64,000 nucleotides of DNA from PALSA-505 sp036267135 (lineage in GTDB: Bacteria; Actinomycetota; Actinomycetes; Streptosporangiales; Streptosporangiaceae). Each line of letters starts with the position of its first letter. Within the stretch, counting starts at the first letter, position 1. The position numbers were made by a program, and so were the translations under genes. Under the pieces are notes generated by a model, which saw only the letters and a list, made by a program, of their open reading frames with translations, was not told where the DNA came from and searched no databases. This document shows, piece by piece, positions 45,288 to 54,697 of the stretch. The stretch spans positions 26,282 through 90,281 of the forward strand of contig DATAWQ010000014.1 of the NCBI GenBank assembly GCA_036267135.1. Direction: 5' to 3'.

Positions 45288-46367
45288 TTAGCGGTCGACC
45301 TCACCGGCGATGAACTTCTCGACCAGGTCCCGGCACACGTCGTCGCCGTACTGCTCGGGCGGCGACTTCATGAAGTACGAGGACGGGGAGAGCACGGGGC
45401 CGCCGATGCCGCGGTCCTTGGCGATCTTGGCCGCCCTGATCGCGTCGATGATGACACCGGCCGAGTTCGGAGAGTCCCAGACCTCGAGCTTGTACTCCAG
45501 GTTCAGCGGTGTGTCGCCGAAGGACCGGCCCTCCAGGCGGACAAAGGCCAGCTTGCGGTCGTTCAGCCAGGGCACGTGGTCCGACGGGCCGATATGGACG
45601 TCGCCCTTCGCCATCTCGCGCGGGATCTGGGACGTGACCGACTGGGTCTTGGAGATCTTCTTGGACTGCAGCCGGGTGCGCTCCAGCATGTTCTTGAAGT
45701 CCATGTTGCCGCCGACATTGAGCTGGTAGGTGCGGAGCAGTTCGACCCCCCGGTCCTCGAACAGCTTGGCCAGCACGCGATGCGTGATCGTGGCGCCCAC
45801 CTGGGACTTGATGTCGTCGCCGATGATCGGCACGCCGGCCTCGGCGAACTTGTCCGCCCACACCGGGTCGGAGGCAATGAACACGGGCAGCGCGTTGACG
45901 AAGGCCACGCCCGCATCGATCGCGCACTGCGCGTAGTAACGGTCGGCCTCGTCCGAACCCACCGGGAGGTAGGACACCAGCACGTCCGCCCGGGACTGCC
46001 GCAGCGCCTCCACCACGTCCGCCACGGGCTCGTCGGACTCGGCGATGATGTCGCGGTAGTACTCGCCCAGACCGTCCAGGGTCGGGCCGCGCTGCACGGT
46101 CACCCCGGTGGGTGGCACGTCGCAGATCTTGATGGTGTTGTTCTCGCTGGCGAAGATGGCCGCGGACAGGTCCTGCCCGACCTTCTTCGCGTCCACGTCG
46201 AAGGCCGCGACGAACTCCACGTCCGACACGTGGTACGGACCGAACCGCACGTGCATCAGGCCGGGTACCCGGCTGCCCGGGTCAGCGTCGGCGTAGTACT
46301 CCACGCCCTGGACCAGGGAACTGGCGCAGTTGCCCACGCCCACGATGGCTACGCGTACTGATCCCAT
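45288..46367 (-). CDS. Inositol-3-phosphate synthase
   Basis: A 359-residue NAD-dependent synthase of the actinobacterial Ino1 type, making inositol-1(3)-phosphate for phosphatidylinositol and mycothiol. N-terminus SVRVAIVGVGNCASSLVQGV gives the Rossmann GxGxxxS; DIKSQVGATITHRVLAKLFE and QLNVGGNMDFKNMLERTRLQ are diagnostic. ATG 46367 follows GGAG. The neighbouring PadR gene mirrors Rv0046c-Rv0047c. Confidence 0.96.
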   Translation of the reverse strand: MGSVRVAIVGVGNCASSLVQGVEYYADADPGSRVPGLMHVRFGPYHVSDVEFVAAFDVDAKKVGQDLSAAIFASENNTIKICDVPPTGVTVQRGPTLDGLGEYYRDIIAESDEPVADVVEALRQSRADVLVSYLPVGSDEADRYYAQCAIDAGVAFVNALPVFIASDPVWADKFAEAGVPIIGDDIKSQVGATITHRVLAKLFEDRGVELLRTYQLNVGGNMDFKNMLERTRLQSKKISKTQSVTSQIPREMAKGDVHIGPSDHVPWLNDRKLAFVRLEGRSFGDTPLNLEYKLEVWDSPNSAGVIIDAIRAAKIAKDRGIGGPVLSPSSYFMKSPPEQYGDDVCRDLVEKFIAGEVDR

Positions 46368-46459
46368 CTGAGATGGCTCCTTTACTCATGCCGTTCAGGT
46401 TGCGTTCACATGGCGCCGTCAGGCCAGGGCGGGGGGAAGCCGAGGGCCTAGCGCCGGCG

Positions 46460-47074
46460 TCACGTCGGGGGGTTGTTTTCCGGACCGGTTCCTCGCTCCG
46501 AGGCGATCAATTCGTTCAGCCAGCGGACCTCCCGCTCGACCGACTCCAGGCCGTGCTTGTGCAGCTCGAGGGTGTAGCTGTCCAGCCGCTCCCTGGTCCG
46601 GGCCAAAGCGGCGCGCACGCCCTCCATCCGCTCCTCGAGCCGGGACCTGCGCCCTTCCAGGATCCGCAGCCTCACGTCGGCCCTGGTCTGGCCGAAGAAG
46701 GCGAAGTGGACGCCGAACCCGTCGTCGTCCCAGGCCGCGGGCCCGGCCTCGGCGAGCAGGTCCTGCAGGCGTTCCTTGCCCTCGGCGGTCAGCCTGTAGA
46801 CGATCTTCGATCGGCGGCCGGCGCGCGGGACGTCGGTCTCGGCTTCCTCCGCGATCAGACCGCGGGTCAGCAGCTCCTTCAGGCATGGGTACAGCGATCC
46901 GTAGGAGAAGGCGCGGAAGGCCCCGAGCAGGGCGTTGAGCCGCTTGCGCAGCTCGTACCCGTGCATGGGCATCTCGTGCAGCAGTCCGAGCACGGCCAGC
47001 TCGAGCACTCTCGAACGCTTGCCGCCGGCCCGGCTCTCACCCGGCCCGTAACCGCCTGCGCGATGGTCGATCAC
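46460..47074 (-). CDS. PadR-family transcriptional regulator
   Basis: A 204-residue regulator. The winged HTH is seen in LELAVLGLLHEMPMHGYELR KRL and SYGSLYPCLKELLTRGLIAE, followed by a C-terminal coiled-coil dimer domain (RLEERMEGVRAALARTRERL). The GTG at 47074 has AGGAAGG upstream; an ATG at 47137 would add 21 residues without a good ribosome site. It lies upstream of inositol-3-phosphate synthase and divergent from DUF5318, with a matching palindrome in the shared spacer. Confidence 0.9.
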   Translation of the reverse strand: MIDHRAGGYGPGESRAGGKRSRVLELAVLGLLHEMPMHGYELRKRLNALLGAFRAFSYGSLYPCLKELLTRGLIAEEAETDVPRAGRRSKIVYRLTAEGKERLQDLLAEAGPAAWDDDGFGVHFAFFGQTRADVRLRILEGRRSRLEERMEGVRAALARTRERLDSYTLELHKHGLESVEREVRWLNELIASERGTGPENNPPT

Positions 47075-47174
47075 CCAGTGGTACCTTCCTGACGATCCGG
47101 TGGCCGCGCCCGGTTGCTGTCCGGGGCGCGTGACCATGATCCGGCCCGATGTCTCGGCCCGATGTGTCGGGCCG

Positions 47175-47193
47175 ATGTATCGATTCGATACAT
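47175..47193. promoter_or_regulatory. Likely PadR operator
   Basis: A perfect palindrome ATGTATCG-ATT-CGATACAT in the PadR-DUF5318 spacer. Three CGATGT half-sites precede it at 12-13 base steps (47148, 47160, 47173). PadR proteins often bind ATGT...ACAT operators, so autoregulation is likely. Confidence 0.65.
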
Positions 47194-47290
47194 CGCAAAG
47201 ATATGTCCCAATCGAATGCAGCGCAAGCCCGGGGCATCGGCAGCCCTTCTGGGCTCGGCTCTGACGGTCTTCCGTCGTACCCTGTCGGGC

Positions 47291-47695
47291 ATGGGCTCAA
47301 TGCGCTCGGTTGTGGACTATGCGCTCGCCAAGAGGGCGACGCTGAAGGCCGTGCTGGCCGGCCGCACCACCGTCGCCGACGTGTGCGACGCTCATCCCTA
47401 CCTGTTGCGAGCTGCGAAGTTTCACGGCGAGCCGACCGACCGGGTCTGCCCGATCTGCGAGGCGACCAGGCTCACCCACGTCACCTATGTCTACGGGGAC
47501 GAACTCGGGCAGTACGAAGGACGGGTAAAAAGACGGCCAGAACTCGATGAAATGGCCCTGGAATACGGTGAGTTTCAGGTCTACGTCGTCGAGGTCTGCC
47601 AAAGTTGTGCATGGAACCACCTCGCGTCGTCCTACGTTCTTGGCACGGGCGAGCCGCGCACCCGGCGCGGACGCCGTGTCCGGGCCGGTGATTGA
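47291..47695 (+). CDS. DUF5318 zinc-ribbon protein
   Basis: A 134-residue protein beginning MGSMRSVVDYALAKRATLKA with two CxxC pairs (VCPIC and VCQSC) that suit a zinc ribbon, and a basic C-tail. It is the actinobacterial DUF5318 family, conserved between PadR and the class A PBP gene (Rv0049-Rv0050 order). Function is unknown. Confidence 0.88.
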   Translation: MGSMRSVVDYALAKRATLKAVLAGRTTVADVCDAHPYLLRAAKFHGEPTDRVCPICEATRLTHVTYVYGDELGQYEGRVKRRPELDEMALEYGEFQVYVVEVCQSCAWNHLASSYVLGTGEPRTRRGRRVRAGD

Positions 47696-47883
47696 GTTAT
47701 TGAGCCATCGCGGGGCCCGGCGAGCACGATGTGGGTGTGACGCATAACGACCACCCGGCCGGTAGTGGAGGCTGCTACCGGGTACCTTGGATTGCCAATC
47801 CGGGCGATTGACGCCAGCGCACGATCTGAACCCCCGATAGCGCTCGCGGGCCGTCATTGCGGGCCGCGAATCAGTGAGGACTC

Positions 47884-50800
47884 GTGAGTACACCAGACTT
47901 CACCGGATCAGGCCGGTCCCATCGGCGCACACCCGGCCCGGCGGGCCGGCCACGCGATGACAGCCCGCGGGGTGACGTCTACGGCGGCAACGGTTACGGC
48001 GCGGCCGGCTCTGGCCCAGGTGGGCGCCGCGCAGAGGACGGGTACTCGCGGCGGGACCGCCAGCCCGAGGCCGGTTACGGCCGTGGCTATGACAACCGGG
48101 CCGGCGGCAACGGGCGCTCAGGGGGCAACGGGTACGACGGCGCCCCCGCCCGTCCTCCCTCGCCCCCGCGCGGCCGCGGCAACGAGGGTGAGCGCTATGG
48201 CCTGCCTGGCGCCAGCGGAGGCGGACGCCGGGAGGACTACGGCCGCCCCGACGATTCCTACGGGAGCAACGGGGGCAACGGGGGCAGCCACCGCGCCGCC
48301 CGCGGAGCGCGCCAGGGCAGTGCGCGCCAGGGCAGTGACCGCCAGGGCAGTGACCGCCGCGGTGATGACTACGGCCGCCGGGACGACCCCTACGGTGGTG
48401 CTCCTAACGGCGGTGCTCCTAACGGCGGCGGCCGCGGGTACGGCCGCGCGGGCGCCGGGGTGCGCGAGGACACGGGCCGCCGCGGCGACGAGTACGGCGC
48501 GGGCGGCGGTGGCAAGGGCGGCGGCCGGGGCGGCCCCCGGCGACCCAAGCGCAAGGGCGACTGGTGGCGGCACTGGACCTGGAAGAAGGCGGTCGCGCTC
48601 GTGCTCGCGGCCGGGGGCACCGTGGTGGTGGCCGTCACGGTGCTGATCGGCGTGGCCTACGCCAATACCGCGATACCCACCGACGTGTCCCAGATGGCCG
48701 CGCAGCAGGCCTCGACGGTGTACTTCAGCGACGGCAAGACCGTGGTGGCCAGGTTCGGCACCGTGGACCGCCAGGTGCTTGCCTACAACCAGATCCCGGC
48801 TCAGCTCAGGAATGCCGTGCTGGCGGCCGAGGACAGGAACTTCTACAACGAGGGCGGCATCTCACCGACCGGCATCATGCGGGCGGCTTACGACGACGCC
48901 ACCAGCTCCAACGACGCGCTGCAGGGCGGGTCGACCATCACCCAGCAGTTCGTGCGCAACTACTACTCCAGCATCGGCACCGAGCAGACGATCAGCCGCA
49001 AGATCAAGGAGATCTTCGTCGCGGTCAAGCTGGCCAGGGAAAAGTCGAAGGCCTGGATCCTCACCCAGTACCTGAACACCATCTACTTCGGCGACGGCGC
49101 CTACGGAGTGCAGGCCGCCGCCGAGACGTTCTTCGGCAAGCCCGTCAGCAAGCTGGACGTCTCGCAGGACGCCATGATCGCCGCGATGCTCAACGCCCCC
49201 GGGCAGTTCGACCCCACGCCAGGGTCGGCCGGCTACCAGACGCTGGTGGCCCGGTGGAAGTACGTGCTGCAAGGCATGGCCGACATGCACAACCTCAGCC
49301 CGCAGCAGGCGACGGCCCAGAAGTTCCCCAAGGTCGTCAGCGACCAGCAGCAGTCCGACGGCTGGACCGGCTACAACGGCTACATCATGCAGGCCGTGTA
49401 TAACGAGCTGTGGAACGTATACCACTACACCAAGTCCGAGATCGACAACGGCGGGCTGCACATCGTCACCACGTTCAGCAAGCCGATGATGAACTCCCTG
49501 TACGCCACGGTGGACTCCGAAGAGCACCAGATGGCGGAGGCGGGCCCGGACGCGAAGCTGCCCAGCTACGCGCACGTGGGCGCGGTGCTGGAGGATCCGG
49601 GCACGGGCGCCATCCTGGCCACGTACAGCGGCCCGAGCTATTCGCAGTCCACGGCCAAGTGCAAGAAGGACGACTGCACCTATGACATGGCCATGGAGAA
49701 CCGGGAGCAGGTCGGATCCTCGTTCAAGCCCTACGTGCTGTCCGCCGCCCGCGCCCAGGGCATGAGCGTGAAGACCAGCATCCTGGACGGCACCTCCCCG
49801 CTGTGCGTGCCCGGCGACACCTACCCGGACGTGACTTCCGTGCCGGCCACCGGCCCGGGGCAATCAGGATGCCCGAGCTCGCCGGACGGCTGGCACCAGT
49901 TCACCAACGACGAGGGTGACGGCGCCAGCGGTCCGCAGACCGTGGTCAATGCCACCGCCCAGTCGCTGAACACCGCCTACACCGACCTCACCCACCGGGT
50001 GGGCACCCAGAACGTCATCAGCATGGCCAAGAACTTCGGCGTCAACACCGGCTCCTACCTGCAGGGCGGCTCCGGGCTGCAGAACATGGTCGGCCAGGTC
50101 GGCCTGGCCCTCGGCACCGGAGCCCTCACCGTGGAGGAGCAGGCGAACACGTTCGCCACCCTGGCCAACAACGGCGAGTACAACACGCCGCACGTAATTC
50201 AGCAGATCACCAACGAGCAGGGAGCACCGGTCGCCTCCAAGGTCACCCACCACGAGGTGCTGACCCCCGCCGAGAACTCCGACGTCGACTACGCGCTGTC
50301 GCAGACCACGATCAACGGAACCGGCACCAACGCCGAGATGTCCGACGGCCGGCCGATGATCGGCAAGACCGGAACCACCAGCACCGCCCAGTCGGCGTTC
50401 TTCCTCGGCGCGATCCCGCAGTACTCGCTGTCGGTCGGAATCTTCACCAACAACCAGAACGCGAGTACGGCGGCCGGCGCGCAGACGCTGAACAACCTCG
50501 GCGGTCTGGGTGGCTATGGCGGTGACTGGCCGGCCCTGATCTGGCACGCGTTCGCGCAGAAGGAATTCCTCCATCTGCCGGTCGATCAGTTCGCCGCACC
50601 CGACTACGGCGGAACCGCGTGGAACCTGATGGGAGCTGGGACCGGCCAGACCAAGAAGCCGCATCCGTCCACCAGTCAGTCCTCGGTGCCGAACCCGCAT
50701 CCGAGCCCGTCCTGCACGCCGAGCCCGCTGAACAACGACTGCCAGGGCGGCTCGCCCCCGCCGTCCTCGTCCTCGTCCCCGCCCCCGTCCTCGTCCCCGC

Positions 50801-50940
50801 CATCGACCTGCCCCCCGTGGCGGAAACACTGCCAGCCAAGCTCACCGCTGAATCAGTCGGCCAGTCAGCCGGCCCTCGATCCGAGTGGAGTCCCCGCTGC
50901 CGACCGGGTCAGCGCCGTCCCGCTGAGCCGCGGAGGGTGA
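47884..50940 (+). CDS. Class A penicillin-binding protein (glycosyltransferase 51 / transpeptidase)
   Basis: A 1018-residue bifunctional PBP. Residues 1 to about 235 are a cytosolic Gly/Arg/Asp-rich domain with in-frame 15-bp DNA repeats. One membrane anchor follows (AVALVLAAGGTVVVAVTVLI). The GT51 domain shows AAEDRNFYNEGGISPTGIMR and GGSTITQQFVRNYY. The transpeptidase has SSFK (about residue 612), a downstream SLN and KTGTT (about 827). The C-tail is Pro/Ser-rich. It polymerises and crosslinks peptidoglycan; PonA1 of mycobacteria has the same neighbours. GTG 47884 has GAGGA upstream. Confidence 0.95.
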   Translation: MSTPDFTGSGRSHRRTPGPAGRPRDDSPRGDVYGGNGYGAAGSGPGGRRAEDGYSRRDRQPEAGYGRGYDNRAGGNGRSGGNGYDGAPARPPSPPRGRGNEGERYGLPGASGGGRREDYGRPDDSYGSNGGNGGSHRAARGARQGSARQGSDRQGSDRRGDDYGRRDDPYGGAPNGGAPNGGGRGYGRAGAGVREDTGRRGDEYGAGGGGKGGGRGGPRRPKRKGDWWRHWTWKKAVALVLAAGGTVVVAVTVLIGVAYANTAIPTDVSQMAAQQASTVYFSDGKTVVARFGTVDRQVLAYNQIPAQLRNAVLAAEDRNFYNEGGISPTGIMRAAYDDATSSNDALQGGSTITQQFVRNYYSSIGTEQTISRKIKEIFVAVKLAREKSKAWILTQYLNTIYFGDGAYGVQAAAETFFGKPVSKLDVSQDAMIAAMLNAPGQFDPTPGSAGYQTLVARWKYVLQGMADMHNLSPQQATAQKFPKVVSDQQQSDGWTGYNGYIMQAVYNELWNVYHYTKSEIDNGGLHIVTTFSKPMMNSLYATVDSEEHQMAEAGPDAKLPSYAHVGAVLEDPGTGAILATYSGPSYSQSTAKCKKDDCTYDMAMENREQVGSSFKPYVLSAARAQGMSVKTSILDGTSPLCVPGDTYPDVTSVPATGPGQSGCPSSPDGWHQFTNDEGDGASGPQTVVNATAQSLNTAYTDLTHRVGTQNVISMAKNFGVNTGSYLQGGSGLQNMVGQVGLALGTGALTVEEQANTFATLANNGEYNTPHVIQQITNEQGAPVASKVTHHEVLTPAENSDVDYALSQTTINGTGTNAEMSDGRPMIGKTGTTSTAQSAFFLGAIPQYSLSVGIFTNNQNASTAAGAQTLNNLGGLGGYGGDWPALIWHAFAQKEFLHLPVDQFAAPDYGGTAWNLMGAGTGQTKKPHPSTSQSSVPNPHPSPSCTPSPLNNDCQGGSPPPSSSSSPPPSSSPPSTCPPWRKHCQPSSPLNQSASQPALDPSGVPAADRVSAVPLSRGG
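48310..48354. repeat. In-frame 15-bp triple repeat in the PBP gene
   Basis: Three units of CGCCAGGGCAGTGAC-type sequence (48310-48324, 48325-48339, 48340-48354) encode RQGSA-RQGSD-RQGSD in the cytosolic domain. Confidence 0.9.
48397..48426. repeat. In-frame 15-bp direct repeat in the PBP gene
   Basis: Two identical copies of GGTGCTCCTAACGGC, 48397-48411 and 48412-48426, encoding a GAPNG pair. Confidence 0.9.
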
Positions 50941-50974
50941 GAGGTCACGCGGGCTCCCGGTAACCTCGCGCCTG

Positions 50975-52354
50975 ATGGCAGAGCATGACGCGGCCGAAGT
51001 AGGTCCGGCCGCACCGCAGCCCGACCGCAGCCCGCCGCCGACCCGGCCGGCGCACCGGGGTGCCCTGATCGCGCTGGCCGGCTCGACCACAGTGCTGATC
51101 GTGGCCAGCCTGGCCGGCTGCGCGCTGGGCTTCCTGGACAAGGTGGCCTGCCGGGCGGGCGCCTGGAATACCGGGTTCGGCGTCTACCAGGCGCACTGCT
51201 ACACCGACATCTACCCGCTGTACTACAGCGAGCAGCTCGCCGCCGGGAAAGTGCCTTACTACGGCCACCACGTCGAGTACCCGGTGCTCATCGGCGGCGC
51301 CATGCGACTGGTCGCCTGGCTGGTGCACGCGATCACCAATCCGTACATCAGGGGCCGGGAGTTCTTCGACGTCACCGTCGTCCTGCTGACCCTGTTCGCG
51401 CTGGTGGGCGTGCTGGCCACCGGCTACCTAGCCGGCCCGGGCCGGCGCTGGGTGGGGCTGCTGGCCGCGCTGGCCCCCGCGCTGATCCTGGGCGCCTTCA
51501 TCAACTGGGACCTGATCGCGATGGGCCTGGCCACCGCCGGCATGGCGGCCTGGGCCGCACGGCGGCACGTGCTGGCCGGGGTGCTGCTCGGCCTGGCCGT
51601 GGCCACCAAGTTCTATCCGGTGCTGTTCTTCGGGCCGCTGCTCCTGCTGTGCCTGCGCGCCGGGCGGATGCGCGCCTTCTGGGTCAGCTTCGGTTCGGCC
51701 GCTGTGGCCTGGCTGGCGGTGAACCTGCCGGTCATGATCGGCGCTACCACCGGCTGGGACACCTTCTACTGGATGAGCGAGACCAGAGGCGCCGACTGGG
51801 GTTCGATCTGGTACTTCTTCGAGTCCCGGCACTGGCCGGTGGTGGGCGGGACCAACCTGGACTCGCTCAACCGGCTGTCGCTCGCGCTGTTCTGCCTGGC
51901 CTGCGTGGCGATCGGGGCGCTCATCCTGGCCGCGCCCCGCCGCCCCCGGGTGCCCCAGGTCTTCTTCCTGACCCTCGCCACGTTCCTGATGACCAACAAG
52001 GTGTGGTCGCCCCAGTACGTCATATGGCTGGTGCCGCTGGTGGTGCTGGCCCGGCCCAGGATCTGGTCGTACGTCCTGTGGCAGGTGGCCGAGGTGGGCT
52101 ACTTCTTCGCGATCTGGTCTTACCTGCTGACCGTGGTCGGCGGCCCCGGCGGCATCGGCCAGGACCTCTACTTCACCGCCCTGCTGGCCAGGTTCCTGAC
52201 CGTAGCCCTCCTGTGCGCCCTCGTGGTCAAGGACATCCTGCGCCCAGCCACCGACATAGTCCGCACGTCCGGCGACGACGACCCCGCCGGCGGCGTCCTG
52301 TCCGGCGCCCCCGACCGCCGCCTCCTGCACGCCGCCTGGCGGTTAGGCAGTTAG
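50975..52354 (+). CDS. GT87-family (DUF2029) membrane glycosyltransferase
   Basis: A 459-residue polytopic protein with about ten membrane segments and the early acidic/aromatic loop DIYPLYYSEQLAAGKVPYYG followed by HHVEYPVLIGG, as in DUF2029/GT87 polyprenol-phosphate mannosyltransferases. It also has NWDLIAMGLATAGMAAWAAR. The M. tuberculosis neighbour of ponA1, Rv0051, has this role. The donor and product are not shown by sequence. It overlaps the convergent endonuclease IV gene by twelve bases. Confidence 0.85.
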   Translation: MAEHDAAEVGPAAPQPDRSPPPTRPAHRGALIALAGSTTVLIVASLAGCALGFLDKVACRAGAWNTGFGVYQAHCYTDIYPLYYSEQLAAGKVPYYGHHVEYPVLIGGAMRLVAWLVHAITNPYIRGREFFDVTVVLLTLFALVGVLATGYLAGPGRRWVGLLAALAPALILGAFINWDLIAMGLATAGMAAWAARRHVLAGVLLGLAVATKFYPVLFFGPLLLLCLRAGRMRAFWVSFGSAAVAWLAVNLPVMIGATTGWDTFYWMSETRGADWGSIWYFFESRHWPVVGGTNLDSLNRLSLALFCLACVAIGALILAAPRRPRVPQVFFLTLATFLMTNKVWSPQYVIWLVPLVVLARPRIWSYVLWQVAEVGYFFAIWSYLLTVVGGPGGIGQDLYFTALLARFLTVALLCALVVKDILRPATDIVRTSGDDDPAGGVLSGAPDRRLLHAAWRLGS

Positions 52355-53119
52355 GTGGTCGCGGAGCCAGCGGATGTCGGTGGCGGGGTCGGGGGTCTCG
52401 CACACGATGGGAGCGCCGGACGCGCGCACCACGTCGAGTAGCTGGGCCGGGTCGATGGTGCCGTCGGTGAGCCCGGCGTGCCGGTCCCGGCCCGAGCCCT
52501 GCTCGTCCCGCGAGTTGTTGCAGTGCACCAGGTCGATCCGGCCGGTGACCGCCTTGACCCGGTCCACGATGCCGTCCAGGTCCTCGCCGCCCGCGAAGGC
52601 GTGACAGGTGTCCAGGCAGAAGCCGATGTTGTCGTCCAGGCCCGCGGCAATGGCCTCCCAGAGCCTGCCCAGTGCGTCGAGCCCCCTGGCCATGGCCCGG
52701 TCGCCGCCGGCCGTGTTCTCGATCAGCATCGGCACCGGGCGCTCGATCCGCTCGACCGCCTTCTGCCAGTTCTCGTAGCCCACTTCCTGGTCGACCCCGG
52801 CGTCCACGTGACCGCCGTGCACGACCAGGCCTTTGGCGCCGACGGCGGCGGCGGCCTCGAGGTGCTGGCCGAGCAGCTTGCGGCTGGGGATGCGGATCCG
52901 GTTGTTGGCCGTGGCCACGTTGATCCGGTACGGGGCGTGGATGAACACCTCGATGCCGGCCTCGGCGAACGCGTCGCGGACCGCGGCCGGGTCACCGGGA
53001 AAGACCGGCGCCTTCCAGGCCTGCGGGTCGCCCAGGAAAAACTGGGCGACCGCGGCGTCCGCGCCGGTCGCCGCAGCGAACGGATCCTCCCGGTGGACGT
53101 GCGCCCCAATGCTCGTCAT
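52343..53119 (-). CDS. Endonuclease IV (AP endonuclease)
   Basis: A 258-residue TIM-barrel AP endonuclease. Metal-ligand segments are visible: IGAHVHREDP, IHAPYRINVA, VVHGGHVDAGV, LIENTAGG, GFCLDTCHAFAGG and RIDLVHCNNSRDEQGSGRDR HAGL. It cleaves abasic sites in base excision repair. Length is slightly short for the family (about 270-280), with no visible gap. Confidence 0.92.
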   Translation of the reverse strand: MTSIGAHVHREDPFAAATGADAAVAQFFLGDPQAWKAPVFPGDPAAVRDAFAEAGIEVFIHAPYRINVATANNRIRIPSRKLLGQHLEAAAAVGAKGLVVHGGHVDAGVDQEVGYENWQKAVERIERPVPMLIENTAGGDRAMARGLDALGRLWEAIAAGLDDNIGFCLDTCHAFAGGEDLDGIVDRVKAVTGRIDLVHCNNSRDEQGSGRDRHAGLTDGTIDPAQLLDVVRASGAPIVCETPDPATDIRWLRDHLTA

Positions 53120-53157
53120 GTCCCGAGCCTACGGGGCCGGCCAGGGGACGCGCCGGG

Positions 53158-53454
53158 TCAGATGGAGAAGCCGCCGTGCGCGAAGCCGAGACCGGCCCCC
53201 ACGAATGCGGCCACCAGCCCGGTCACTATGACGATCCGCTCGTTGCGCGTCGCGGAGATCATCTGGTCGTACATGCCGACGAACAGCGCCACCAAGCCGA
53301 GCACCACAGCCGGGAAGTGCGCGGCCACGATGAAGCCGAGCACGAACGCCGGGACTCCGGTGAGCAGAGTGAACACGGCGAGGACGTTCTCCAGCGGGTG
53401 GTGCATACCGTCGTCGTTGAGGGTCAGGTACTGGGTTCTCAGGGTGTCGGGCAC
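53158..53454 (-). CDS. Small membrane protein of unknown function
   Basis: A 98-residue protein starting at GTG 53454 behind AGGAGG: VPDTLRTQYLTLNDDGMHHP, then three hydrophobic segments (VLAVFTLLTGVPAFVLGFIV, FPAVVLGLVALFVGMYDQMI, VIVTGLVAAFVGAGLGFAHG). No family recognised. A longer upstream reading has no ribosome site. It is upstream of endonuclease IV by 38 bases and probably co-transcribed. Confidence 0.7.
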   Translation of the reverse strand: MPDTLRTQYLTLNDDGMHHPLENVLAVFTLLTGVPAFVLGFIVAAHFPAVVLGLVALFVGMYDQMISATRNERIVIVTGLVAAFVGAGLGFAHGGFSI

Positions 53455-53573
53455 CGAGTGCCACCTCCTCTGGCGCGCGCCTACGCGGCGGCGGCCGTCA
53501 TCACCACCACTGTTCCCCGTATTCACTTGCGCACAACCTAGACCGGCCTCCGGCGACGCCGGCCGGGGTGGGC

Positions 53574-53602
53574 GCGGGCCTCGCGCAGCCGTTCATTAGA
53601 CC
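53574..53602. repeat. Second copy of the 29-bp repeat
   Basis: Identical over 29 bases to 13787-13815 in dciA, but without the partner palindrome arm; instead CCAG-aaaatcc-CTGG follows. It lies about 130 bases upstream of rpsF, where its TTCATT end could serve as a -35 for a TAAGCT -10 at 53613-53618. Confidence 0.85.
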
Positions 53603-53732
53603 AGAAAATCCCTGGTAAGCTGTGGCCGCTGCGCGCGCCAGTGGGTTGGGGCTTTCCCCGGCAAGGCGCGCTGCGCCTCCTGTCACCCGAACACCGTGAC
53701 CGCATCAGTCCAGAGGAGGGCTAGGTCTAAGC

Positions 53733-54023
53733 ATGCGCCGTTATGAAATGATGATCATCCTCGACGCTGAGCTCGAGGAACGTACCGTCCAGCCGTCGCT
53801 CGATCAGTTTCTCAACGTGATCAAGACCAGCGGCGGCGCCGTCGACAAGGTCGACATCTGGGGCCGGCGGAGGCTGGCCTACGGCATCGACAAGAAGTTC
53901 GAGGGCATCTACGCCATCGTGGACCTGACGTCCGAGCCCGCCGCCGTGCGGGAACTCGACCGTCAGCTCAATCTCAACGAGGCGATTCTGCGGACCAAGA
54001 TTCTCCGCCCAGAACGTCACTGA
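53733..54023 (+). CDS. rpsF: 30S ribosomal protein S6
   Basis: A 96-residue bS6: MRRYEMMIILDAELEERTVQ, KVDIWGRRRLAYGIDKKFEG and the ILRTKILRPERH end are all family-typical. First gene of rpsF-ssb-rpsR-rplI. A GAGGAGGG site lies 13 bases upstream. Confidence 0.97.
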   Translation: MRRYEMMIILDAELEERTVQPSLDQFLNVIKTSGGAVDKVDIWGRRRLAYGIDKKFEGIYAIVDLTSEPAAVRELDRQLNLNEAILRTKILRPERH

Positions 54024-54080
54024 GCGGCTGTATCGTCGCGAGAAACCAGATCAGACGAACAACCGGAAGCAGGATCCACC

Positions 54081-54626
54081 ATGGCAGCAGGCGACACCCC
54101 GATAACGGTCTCCGGGAATCTCGTGGCCGATCCCGAACTGCGCTACACGCAGACCGGGCAGGCCGTCGCCACCTTCCGCATCGCCTCCACCCCGAGGTTC
54201 CGGGACAACGCGACGGGCGAGTGGAAGGACGGCGACAGCCTCTTCCTCAGTTGCAACGTGTGGCGGCAGGCGGCGGAGAACGCGGCCGAAAGCCTGCAGC
54301 GTGGCATGCGCGTCATCGTCTCCGGGCGGCTGCGGCAGCGCTCGTACGAGACCAAGGAAGGCGAGAAGCGCACCGTCTACGAGGTCGAGGTCGATGACGT
54401 CGGCCCATCGCTGCGCAACGCGTCAGCCAAGGTCACCAAGTCCAGCCGGTCCTCTGGCGGGTTCGGCCAAGGCGGCGGTCAAGGCGGTCAAGGCGGCCAG
54501 GGTGGTTCCGGCGGTGGCTACGGCGGCGGCGGTGGCCAAGGTGGCGGCCAGGGCGGCGGCAACAACGACCCGTGGGCAGCCGAGGCCGCCGGTGACGGCG
54601 GGCTCAGCGACGAACCACCGTTCTAA
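54081..54626 (+). CDS. ssb: Single-stranded DNA-binding protein
   Basis: A 181-residue SSB: N-terminal OB fold (TPITVSGNLVADPELRYTQT, FLSCNVWRQAAENAAESLQR), a Gly/Gln-rich linker (residues about 125-165) and the acidic partner-binding tip SDEPPF. It coats single strands at the fork; its neighbours are rpsF and rpsR as in other actinobacteria. Confidence 0.97.
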   Translation: MAAGDTPITVSGNLVADPELRYTQTGQAVATFRIASTPRFRDNATGEWKDGDSLFLSCNVWRQAAENAAESLQRGMRVIVSGRLRQRSYETKEGEKRTVYEVEVDDVGPSLRNASAKVTKSSRSSGGFGQGGGQGGQGGQGGSGGGYGGGGGQGGGQGGGNNDPWAAEAAGDGGLSDEPPF

Positions 54627-54697
54627 CCAGCTCACGAATCCCCAACTGAAAACCGACCATCCCCGCTCACCGCGGGGCTCTGCGAAGGAGCACCACG

